Positions 7,513 through 13,686 of a DNA stretch of 22,427 nt are shown here, in pieces (position 1 is the stretch's first letter; each line of letters starts with the position of its first letter). The DNA is taken from NCBI GenBank assembly GCA_964441735.1, contig CAYTVB010000029.1:1-22427 (forward strand), read 5' to 3'. Made by a program: the position numbers and the translations under genes. Below the pieces are notes generated by a model. That model did no database searches and was not told the origin of the DNA. It worked only from the letters and a program-made list of their open reading frames with translations. This DNA is from JASMTM01 sp964441735 (lineage in GTDB: Bacteria > Thermotogota > Thermotogae > Petrotogales > Kosmotogaceae).

Positions 7513-8307
7513 CTAAACCTCCAGATAATTTCTTAATACACTAACTACTTCTTTGATTCCTTCTTTAAGTTCCGGTCCTTCAAACATTCTTACTTTTCTT
7601 GAAATCTTTGGAGTTCCAATCTTCACAACTCTGGTAGGTGAGCCTTTTAAACCCGCTTCGTCAGGATTTAAATCTAGCTTCTCACAATCATATTCATTGA
7701 TTTTCGTTCTACGAGCTTCTTTTTTTCCTGACAGGGTAGGTAGTCTTGGTTCATTTGCTTCTTTTGTTATAGTGAGTAAACATGGATATGAAACTCTCCA
7801 GCTTTCCCTGCCAGATTCGGTTTCTCTTTCTACATCTATATATTTTTCTTTAACACTAATAATACTTGTTACATAAGAAACTACCGGGATATTCATAAAC
7901 ACACCAACCTCAGGACCTACCTGCCCAGTTTCTCCATCTATGGCCTTCTCACCTGTCAATATAAGATCAATATGTCCCATTGATTTCAATGCATTAGCCA
8001 GTGTTTTAGAAGTTGCGTAGGTATCTGCTCCGGCAAATTTTCTATCACATAATAGATGTATCTCATCAGCTCCCATTGCTTTTGCTTCCCTTAATGCTTC
8101 TACAGATGCAGATGGACCCATTGTAATTACACTCACAGTCGCTCTTTCTTTATTTATTTCTTTAATGCGCAAAGCAGCCTCAAGGGCGTTTAGATCTAAC
8201 GGATTAATAATAGCTTTTAATCCTTCTCTAATCATCGTCCCAGTTTCTGGATCCAATTTGATATCATCTGTATCAGGTACCTGTTTAACCAAAACAACTA
8301 TATGCAA
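7513..8307 (-). CDS. etfB: Electron transfer flavoprotein beta subunit
   Basis: EtfB pairs with EtfA and binds a second nucleotide, FAD in bifurcating forms and AMP in classical respiratory forms. The 264-residue product has the signature VKQVPD (residues 7-12), the family's INPLDLNALEAAL helix and AIDGETGQVGPE (122-133). That last motif resembles clostridial, NADH-using bifurcating Etf and not the mitochondrial type. Bifurcation or confurcation is therefore likely but not shown. The TTG start at 8307 lies seven nt after GGAGG. It begins 14 nt after the murQ stop, so it is firmly in the same operon. Confidence 0.95.
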   Translation of the reverse strand: MHIVVLVKQVPDTDDIKLDPETGTMIREGLKAIINPLDLNALEAALRIKEINKERATVSVITMGPSASVEALREAKAMGADEIHLLCDRKFAGADTYATSKTLANALKSMGHIDLILTGEKAIDGETGQVGPEVGVFMNIPVVSYVTSIISVKEKYIDVERETESGRESWRVSYPCLLTITKEANEPRLPTLSGKKEARRTKINEYDCEKLDLNPDEAGLKGSPTRVVKIGTPKISRKVRMFEGPELKEGIKEVVSVLRNYLEV

Positions 8308-8321
8308 AGAAATTCCTCCAA

Positions 8322-9221
8322 CTAATTCTCTCCCAGCGCTTTATAGAGATGGCCTTTAGCATTTTTCAATCTTTTCAAAGCTTCTTCTTTTATTGAACCT
8401 GTTAGAGCCATGTATATCGCAACACGAGGGAGTTTTCCTGATTTTTCATAGTAATTTTTGGCTGTGTCATAATCAAGGTCTGTAGCCAGTTCAATTGTCT
8501 TTATCGCTCTCTGTTCGAGTTTTTTGTTGGTCACAACAAGATCCACCATAAGGTTCTGATAAACCTTTCCCATTTCTATCATGGTGACTGTACTTATCAT
8601 GTTTAAAATTATTTTCTGGGAGGTCCCCGCTTTCATTCTGGTAGAACCGGTAATAACTTCAGGGCCGGTAACAACCTCTATACTCACATCAACGACATCT
8701 TTTACCAGTGGCTCTGAGATATTTGAAATAGCTGCTGTATGGGCTCCTATATTCTTAGCACGCTTTAAAGCAGCAATAACATAAGGCGTTCTTCCACTTG
8801 CAGTTATTCCAATAACCGTATCTTTATGAGTCACTTCAATTTTGTTTATATCTTCTTTTCCATTGCTTTCAAGATCTTCTGCATTTTCAATCGGCGTGAC
8901 CAGCGCTTCAATTCCTCCAGCGATTATTCCTTTGAAGGCATTAGCTTCTCCAAAAGTGGGAAAAATTTCCGAGGCATCAACAACACCCATCCTTCCACTG
9001 GTGCCTGCTCCTATGTAGATTACTTTCCCCTCTTGTTTTAAGCTTTTCACTGTTAGACTGATTACCTTTTCAATTTCTGGCAATGCTTTTTCTACAGCAT
9101 AAGGAACGGTTTTATCTTCATCATTTATCATTTTAAGTTTTTCCTTAACAGAAACCCGGTCAATATTTCTTGTTTTTTCATTGGATTTTTCGGTAATGAG
9201 TCTTTTTAGCTCTTCCCTCAA
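8322..9221 (-). CDS. murQ: N-acetylmuramic acid 6-phosphate etherase
   Basis: MurQ cleaves the lactyl ether of MurNAc-6-phosphate, yielding GlcNAc-6-phosphate and D-lactate in the cytoplasm. The 299-residue protein has an SIS sugar-phosphate isomerase fold with YIGAGTSGRMGVVDASEIFPTFG (about 69-91), then IIAGGIEALVTPIENAED (about 99-116), whose glutamates are in the catalytic region, and TGSTRMKAGTSQK. The C-terminus has the usual small helical domain. The start is TTG at 9221 with AAGGTG seven nt upstream. It is the first enzyme gene of the leftward operon, followed by etfB after 14 nt. Regulation by the GntR-type gene just upstream is likely, because a 19-bp palindrome sits in its leader. 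Confidence 0.97.
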   Translation of the reverse strand: MREELKRLITEKSNEKTRNIDRVSVKEKLKMINDEDKTVPYAVEKALPEIEKVISLTVKSLKQEGKVIYIGAGTSGRMGVVDASEIFPTFGEANAFKGIIAGGIEALVTPIENAEDLESNGKEDINKIEVTHKDTVIGITASGRTPYVIAALKRAKNIGAHTAAISNISEPLVKDVVDVSIEVVTGPEVITGSTRMKAGTSQKIILNMISTVTMIEMGKVYQNLMVDLVVTNKKLEQRAIKTIELATDLDYDTAKNYYEKSGKLPRVAIYMALTGSIKEEALKRLKNAKGHLYKALGEN

Positions 9222-9292
9222 AGGATTTCACCTTCTTAATATTTGGAGAAACCGTCATTAAGCAAGTAATCTGGTTTCTTTAAGTTAGAATG

Positions 9293-9322
9293 ATTATACT
9301 CATTGAAAGCTATGGAAAGCAA
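9293..9322 (-). promoter_or_regulatory. Possible murQ operon promoter
   Basis: On the minus strand a perfect TATAAT (9293-9298) is preceded by TTGCTT (9317-9322) at 18 nt. The -10 box is good but the -35 box matches only half of the consensus. It would give a leader of roughly 65 nt before murQ. Confidence 0.4.
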
Positions 9323-9428
9323 AAATAAATACTGTGGAATAATGCCAATTATGATCGATTATTGTTAAAAGAGTCCAAAATGCTATTCTTTAAGTATAAT
9401 CATATATCATATGTAATATCATATAACA

Positions 9429-9447
9429 TTTGTTATTATATAACAAA
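9429..9447. promoter_or_regulatory. Palindrome upstream of murQ, candidate operator
   Basis: The 19-bp sequence reads TTTGTTAT-TAT-ATAACAAA, a perfect 8-bp dyad around a 3-bp centre. The half-site ATATAACA also occurs as a direct copy 17 bp away (9421-9428). Size and symmetry suit a dimeric regulator such as the adjacent GntR-type protein. It could also form an RNA hairpin if transcribed from gntR. Confidence 0.5.
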
Positions 9448-9545
9448 ACACCACGCGTTTACAAAAGCAAAAATCACACTGATTAAATTACGATAAAGAA
9501 TAAAAAATTAGGACAGTTATTGAAGTTATTAAGTAATCGAAGAGG

Positions 9546-10292
9546 TTAAATTGCATTTCTTACAACCCTGAGCTTGTACCTTTCACCTTTGTATATCGAA
9601 ACTACATATTCTATGCATTCATCTGCATCAGTATATGTGTATCTGTGACGTAAAATACCGTAGTCTCCTGGTTCACACTCTAGATATTTGGCTTCTTTTC
9701 TAGACATCTGTGCGATCTCAATATATTCAACTGCCCTTTTAAGACCTATTTCAAACTCTTCTCTCAAAATTCTATAAAGCGATTCTTTACTCATATCCCT
9801 TTGGATAATATTTAGAATTCTAATATCAATAAGCGGATTAAGATAACTTCTCTCAATGGCCAGGGGTTCATCATCCAGAAAACGAACCCTTTCAAGCAGT
9901 AATACCATTCCTTCGTTGGGAATATCGAATACTTCTATAACCTCCGGGGGAGGTGAAATAATTTTATTTCTTAAAACTAGTGATGTGGCCTTTCGGCCCT
10001 CACCAGAAGCCTCTTCAGAAAAACTGCCAAGAGAAGTTAATTGCTCTTCTCTTTTGTTTTCTGCAATAAATGTTCCTTTACCCTTTTTGGCATATACGAT
10101 ACCTTCTCTTTTTAATTCCTCAAGAGAACGTCTTACCGTCAATCGGCTTACATCGAACTCTTCACAGAGTTTCTTTTCGATGGGAAGGCGTTTGTCATAT
10201 GCACCTTCATTTATACGTTGCTTTAAAATCCTATAGAGTTTCAAATATGCTGGTACTAAACTGTTGTTATTCTTGTTTACTTTCTTATTCAT
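9546..10292 (-). CDS. GntR-family transcriptional regulator with UTRA domain (HutC/NagR-like)
   Basis: This DNA-binding, ligand-responsive regulator has 248 residues, normal for the HutC subfamily. The winged helix (about residues 14-78) has the signature LPIEKKLCEEFDVSRLTVRRSL...LKREGIVYAKKGKGTFI. From about residue 95 the UTRA effector domain follows, with LLERVRFLDDEPLAIERSYLNP and the late GDYGILRHRYTYTDADECIEYVVSIYKG. UTRA domains often bind sugar phosphates; NagR/YvoA senses amino-sugar phosphates. Here GlcNAc-6-P or MurNAc-6-P is the obvious guess from context. ATG is preceded by AAAGGGG. It lies between the two arms of the recycling locus, upstream of murQ and divergent from the hydrolase-epimerase pair. 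Confidence 0.93.
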   Translation of the reverse strand: MNKKVNKNNNSLVPAYLKLYRILKQRINEGAYDKRLPIEKKLCEEFDVSRLTVRRSLEELKREGIVYAKKGKGTFIAENKREEQLTSLGSFSEEASGEGRKATSLVLRNKIISPPPEVIEVFDIPNEGMVLLLERVRFLDDEPLAIERSYLNPLIDIRILNIIQRDMSKESLYRILREEFEIGLKRAVEYIEIAQMSRKEAKYLECEPGDYGILRHRYTYTDADECIEYVVSIYKGERYKLRVVRNAI

Positions 10293-10319
10293 TTTTATTC
10301 CCCTTTGTGATACGTTTTT

Positions 10320-10348
10320 ATTGTAGTAATTTTAATTTGTAATGTCAA
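10320..10348 (-). promoter_or_regulatory. Promoter of the GntR-type regulator gene
   Basis: On the minus strand TTGACA (10343-10348) and TACAAT (10320-10325) are separated by exactly 17 nt. The predicted start is about 20 nt before the ATG, just upstream of the AAAGGGG ribosome site. This is one of the best sigma-70-type promoters in the window. Confidence 0.8.
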
Positions 10349-10366
10349 AGTTATTATGTATATAAT
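10337..10366 (+). promoter_or_regulatory. Promoter of the serine hydrolase-epimerase operon
   Basis: TTGTAA (10337-10342), an 18-nt spacer and a perfect TATAAT (10361-10366). Its -35 box overlaps the -35 box of the divergent regulator promoter on the other strand, so the two promoters are back to back and could compete or be co-regulated. The leader would be about 85 nt. Confidence 0.6.
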
Positions 10367-10391
10367 TAGTACATAAGCATTATACATAATA
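10352..10391. promoter_or_regulatory. Long dyad in the divergent promoter region, candidate operator
   Basis: A perfect 11-bp inverted repeat, TATTATGTATA (10352-10362) against TATACATAATA (10381-10391), brackets the rightward -10 box and start site. Inside it, a further TACATAA (10370-10376) makes a second dyad with TTATGTA (10354-10360). This gives three half-sites in about 40 bp. Such an arrangement suits cooperative binding by a dimeric regulator, most simply the GntR-type protein encoded alongside. Confidence 0.6.
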
Positions 10392-10457
10392 TCCCGTACA
10401 AACTGCAAAAAATAGCCTTTGGTTTTTAATCTGTTTTGTCATGGACGGAGGGATTAT

Positions 10458-11486
10458 ATGAATTTGTGGAAGAAAATTGACAGTTTGATAGAAACAGGAA
10501 TAAACGGAAAAATATATCCAGGAGCTACATTATTGATAGGAAAAGGAAACAAAGAAGTTTACTCTAGAGAATTTGGGAAACTCAGCAAGAATAAAAACTC
10601 ACCTGAGGTAACAATAAAAACAGTTTACGACATCGCCAGTCTTACAAAAGTTGTAACTGTTGTTCCATCTATAATGAAGCTTTTAAGTGATGGCATAATT
10701 TCGCTTGAAGATCCTGTTTACTTATACCTGAATGAGTTCCAGGATCGTAAAGATATTCTGATCATACATCTATTAACTCATACTTCTGGGTTACCAGCTT
10801 ATACTGAATTATGGAAAGAAAAAAAAGGAAGTGATTTACTTAAAGGAATATTAAAGGTACAACCAGAAGCAAAACCCTTTGATAGATTTGAATATTCCTG
10901 TTTGAATTACATTATATTAAGAGCATTGGTTGAAAGAATCACATCAACAAGCTTTGATAAGTACTGCAAAGATGAGATTTTTAAACCACTTAACATGGTA
11001 CACACAACTTTCAAGCCAGATTCAAATATTAAAAATATTGCTCCCACTTCAATAAGAAATGGGGAAACACTAAAAGGTAAACCTGACGACGAACTAGCTT
11101 ATTATCTGGGTGGAATTGGAGGTAACGCTGGTTGTTTCTCCAATGTTCACGATCTCTTTAATTATTTGGTTGGTCTAAAGAAAGGAATACTTGTTCCCAG
11201 AAGAATCTTTAATGAATTTGTCTCTAGAGTTATCACCATCAATGACATTAAAACTCATATAGGATGGAGAGCTCCTGAAACCGGCAAAAGTGCTGGTGAT
11301 TTTTTACATACCAGAGCATATGGCCATACCGGTTTCACAGGAACTTCCATCTGGGTTGATCCAAAGAGTGATATCAGTGTTATTCTCTTAACTAACAGGA
11401 CCAATACCGAACGATGGGAAAAAATACCACAAATCCAAAGTATAAGAAGACGTTTACATAATCTCGTTTTTTCACATATGAATTAA
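10458..11486 (+). CDS. Beta-lactamase-family serine hydrolase, candidate cytoplasmic muropeptide hydrolase
   Basis: This 342-residue protein has the class C beta-lactamase/penicillin-binding fold. SLTK (61-64) supplies the SxxK nucleophile and base, YSC (146-148) stands at the YxN position, and HTG (290-292, in YGHTGFTGTSIWVDP) is the KTG equivalent; HTSGLPAY and GGIGGNAGCFSN are also family features. The start MNLWKKIDSL has no signal peptide, so the enzyme should be cytoplasmic, unlike cell-wall peptidases. ATG at 10458 follows GGAGGG by five nt; an in-frame TTG further up lacks such support. It lies 12 nt before a dipeptide epimerase gene. A Bacillus relative in a murQ operon is reported as a MurNAc-L-Ala amidase, so cutting the peptide from MurNAc is a fair guess. 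An esterase or D-aminopeptidase is the alternative. Confidence 0.9.
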   Translation: MNLWKKIDSLIETGINGKIYPGATLLIGKGNKEVYSREFGKLSKNKNSPEVTIKTVYDIASLTKVVTVVPSIMKLLSDGIISLEDPVYLYLNEFQDRKDILIIHLLTHTSGLPAYTELWKEKKGSDLLKGILKVQPEAKPFDRFEYSCLNYIILRALVERITSTSFDKYCKDEIFKPLNMVHTTFKPDSNIKNIAPTSIRNGETLKGKPDDELAYYLGGIGGNAGCFSNVHDLFNYLVGLKKGILVPRRIFNEFVSRVITINDIKTHIGWRAPETGKSAGDFLHTRAYGHTGFTGTSIWVDPKSDISVILLTNRTNTERWEKIPQIQSIRRRLHNLVFSHMN

Positions 11487-11498
11487 GCAGGTGATCAC

Positions 11499-12527
11499 AT
11501 GAAGATAAAAAAACTAGAACTTGAATTAACAGAACATGCATACAAAAAGGCATTTCACATAGCACACAGTTCAAAATCTACTGCTGAAAATATCCTTGTA
11601 AAACTCACATACGACAATGGAATTACTGGTATAGGTGAAGCGTCACCTTCTTTTAGAGTAAACGGTGAAATAGCTTCAGCACTACCCAATTATGAAAAGC
11701 CACTTAAAGAAATGCTAGTGGGAATGGATGGAAGAAAATATGGCAAGATATTTGAAAAAACTGAATTCCTAACTAAAACTTCTCCCAGCCTAAAAGCTGC
11801 CATTCAGTACGCTGCTCTGGATGCATTTTCAAAATACAGCAATACTTCTGTTTGTGAAATACTTGGTGGAAAAAAAGAATATGTAGAAACTGATTACACT
11901 GTTAGCATTGGTACAATTGATGAATCAACTAAAGAAGCAAAAGAGCTTTCAGACAGTGGATTCAAAATAATCAAAATAAAAGTTGGTGAAGATATAAAAG
12001 CGGACATAGAAAGAATAAGAGCAGTAGCTGAAGCAGTACCGGATACAAAATTCATTGTAGATGCAAATACTGGATACACTTCAAAACAGTCTGTTTACTT
12101 TGCTGATGTAATGTACAGAGATAACATACCAATTCTCGTTTTTGAACAACCGGCACCTGTAAATGACATAGAAGGAATGAAATTCGTGAGAATTAACTCA
12201 AAATTTCCCATTGCAGCTGATGAAAGTGTTAGAAGTCGATACGATGCCTTTAACTTGATAAAAGAAAATGCAGTGGATTTTATTAACATCAAGCTCATGA
12301 AAACAGGTATCACAGATGCCCTAAATATTATTGAAATGGCTAAAACCGCTTCAATTAATCTTATGATAGGTTGTATGGCAGAATCCGGAATTGGTATTTC
12401 ACAAAGCATACACCTTGCTGCAGGAACCGGAGCTTTCACTTACCATGATCTTGATTCACACATGCTACTAAAAGACACAAAAGAAAACAACTTCAAACAG
12501 GACGGAAATAAACTTTATCCAATATGA
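11499..12527 (+). CDS. Dipeptide epimerase, L-Ala-D/L-Glu epimerase type (enolase superfamily)
   Basis: The enzyme epimerises the second residue of L-Ala-D-Glu from murein peptides so that ordinary peptidases can use it. The 342-residue protein has the enolase-superfamily capping domain, then the barrel. Visible catalytic elements are KIK (K159, K161), metal ligands D188 (VDAN), E216 (FEQP) and D241 (ADES), and K265 (NIKL) as the second acid-base. The C-terminal HDLDSH holds the DxD pair (D317, D319), which in Ala-Glu epimerases grips the dipeptide amino group. This supports dipeptide epimerase over muconate cycloisomerase. It is translated 12 nt after the serine hydrolase from an AGGTGAT site. 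Some thermophile members prefer other Ala-X dipeptides, so exact specificity stays open. Confidence 0.94.
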   Translation: MKIKKLELELTEHAYKKAFHIAHSSKSTAENILVKLTYDNGITGIGEASPSFRVNGEIASALPNYEKPLKEMLVGMDGRKYGKIFEKTEFLTKTSPSLKAAIQYAALDAFSKYSNTSVCEILGGKKEYVETDYTVSIGTIDESTKEAKELSDSGFKIIKIKVGEDIKADIERIRAVAEAVPDTKFIVDANTGYTSKQSVYFADVMYRDNIPILVFEQPAPVNDIEGMKFVRINSKFPIAADESVRSRYDAFNLIKENAVDFINIKLMKTGITDALNIIEMAKTASINLMIGCMAESGIGISQSIHLAAGTGAFTYHDLDSHMLLKDTKENNFKQDGNKLYPI

Positions 12528-12868
12528 ATACACGTTGTAGGTTGTACGTAAAAAACCTATGACGCTCGAAGAGAGACGCTTGGAGACGTGGTCTGTGAAC
12601 ACTCATGACGCTTGTAGCCGCTTGATGATACTTTCGCTCAAGACGCTCTGACAGAGCAAGTTCTTTTAAAAAACGGGTTTAGGGTTTGGGGTATAGGGTT
12701 TGGTAAATTCAAAAGAAAAATCAAGGTCAAAATCACATATCTATCAGCTGACGCGGGACTCCTCTCTAAAGCATCTGACTCTTGAAGAGAGAGGCTTGGT
12801 CAGGTGGTACAAGACGCTTGCAGCCACTCACTGCGTTCGTTCAAGAAGCTCTGACAGAGTATTTTAAA

Positions 12869-12907
12869 AAACGAGAATCCGAGAAGAACCTAGGAGACGA
12901 GAATCCG
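12869..12907 (-). repeat. Repeat module 3, copy 3 (39 nt, inverted)
   Basis: Exact reverse complement of 309-347 and 449-487. Perfect identity over 39 nt at about 12 kb distance points to recent copying or gene-conversion-like exchange. Confidence 0.9.
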
Positions 12908-13032
12908 AGAGAAAACACGTGAACCGTGAACTGTTGTCCGTGAACCGATTGGTGCAAAAACCACGTCCAACGTTCCACTTGGTCCATCGTCCAACGCTTC
13001 GCTTCGTCCATCGATGGTTCTTAAACCACTGA

Positions 13033-13110
13033 TATGCGCCTTGGAGAACAGGCGGATTTGCTGAGCAGAGCTCAGGATTTGCGAATCTACCGATTCGGAT
13101 ATGCGCCTAC
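13033..13110. repeat. GC-richer segment with short dyads inside block B
   Basis: It is bounded by ATATGCGCC at both ends (13032-13040 and about 13099-13107). Inside, GGATTTGC occurs near TGAGC-AGA-GCTCA, then GATTTGCG and GAATC-TACC-GATTC, making two small hairpins. It is not found elsewhere in the window. The bounding direct repeat suggests an inserted unit, but no gene is present. Confidence 0.45.
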
Positions 13111-13269
13111 GACGGTATTTGAACAAAATTCGCTTATAAGTTGTGTAGTATAGGGTTTAATAAAATATCTAGAATTTTCTTTTTAACAGCATATCTTCAG
13201 GTGTAATTGTTTGTATTGCCTAACACCTAACAGCTAAAATCCAGCACCGCTCTTTTGTTTTTCTTGAAT

Positions 13270-13330
13270 GCCCTCTTGAGAGGGCGAGCCGAAGGCGGAG
13301 GTGTGTAGGTTTTGAAAAGAAAGACGCTTG
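13270..13330 (-). repeat. Repeat module 1, copy 2 (inverted)
   Basis: Reverse complement of the modules at 95-161 and 21887-21944 with about two substitutions over 50 nt. It begins with the near-perfect palindrome GCCCTCTTGAGAGGGC. Confidence 0.85.
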
Positions 13331-13631
13331 CAGCCACTCGCTATACTCGTTCAACGACGCTTGTAGTCGTTACGCTTCGCTCCGCTCAATAAGTCTCTGA
13401 CAGAGCTTTCCTTAAAAAACAAGAAAAACCTAGAAGACCAGAATCCGAGAGTCCGAGATTCCGAGAATAACCATCAAAAAACGGGTATGGGGTATGGGGT
13501 ATAGGGTTTGGCAAAAGAAAAAAATATAAAGCTCAAAGGCACACCCCTCTCCACTGATGCAGTACTTTTATTAAGCATATGACTTCTCAGAGCGACTGAT
13601 GATTTAACGCACACATCAATTCACAGAACAT

Positions 13632-13661
13632 TTGTAAATTATAGTAGGTCTAAATTATAAA
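13632..13661 (+). promoter_or_regulatory. Probable promoter of msrBA
   Basis: TTGTAA (13632-13637), 18-nt spacer, TATAAA (13656-13661). The spacing and -35 box match the hydrolase-epimerase promoter. The predicted start lies shortly before the AGGAGG ribosome site of the fusion gene. Confidence 0.5.
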
Positions 13662-13686
13662 TTCCGATACATTTAGGAGGCAAACT

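Larger units (their letters stand above)
9222..9545. other. AT-rich spacer between gntR-type regulator and murQ
   Basis: No coding sequence was seen. It holds a 19-bp palindrome (9429-9447), a nine-base direct repeat ATATCATAT (9404-9412 and 9416-9424) and a possible promoter near murQ. No convincing terminator follows the regulator gene, so read-through from it into murQ is possible. Confidence 0.6.
12528..13686. repeat. Mosaic intergenic repeat block B
   Basis: About 1.1 kb without a credible gene. Modules in order: GTTGTA/GTTGTACG units (12532-12556); GACGCTTG...CTCTGACAGAG type (12557-12663, 12797-12868 and 13320-13414); G-rich AGGGTTTGGGG tracts (12674-12703 and 13491-13511); inverted 39-nt module (12869-12907); inverted GGTTCACG module (12915-12950); inverted CCAACGTTCCACTTGG module (12963-13001); a unique GC-richer segment (13033-13110); CCTAACACCTAA...ATCCAGCA (13219-13246); inverted module 1 (13270-13330). 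A frame open at 12890-13126 on the minus strand crosses several modules and is rejected. The last 65 nt are ordinary AT-rich promoter DNA for the next gene. Confidence 0.85.

Noticed and set aside
11392..11574. Minus-strand frame over the hydrolase-epimerase junction
   Set aside because: Shadow of two well-supported rightward genes and no ribosome site.
12890..13126. Minus-strand frame of 78 codons in block B
   Set aside because: It spans several unrelated repeat modules that occur elsewhere in other frames and orientations; no start signal.
12674..13511. G-rich tracts as true telomeres or a linear replicon end
   Set aside because: They are short, internal, in both orientations and mixed with other repeats.
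12528..13620. A decayed insertion sequence
   Set aside because: No transposase fragment in any frame and no clear pair of terminal inverted repeats could be seen.
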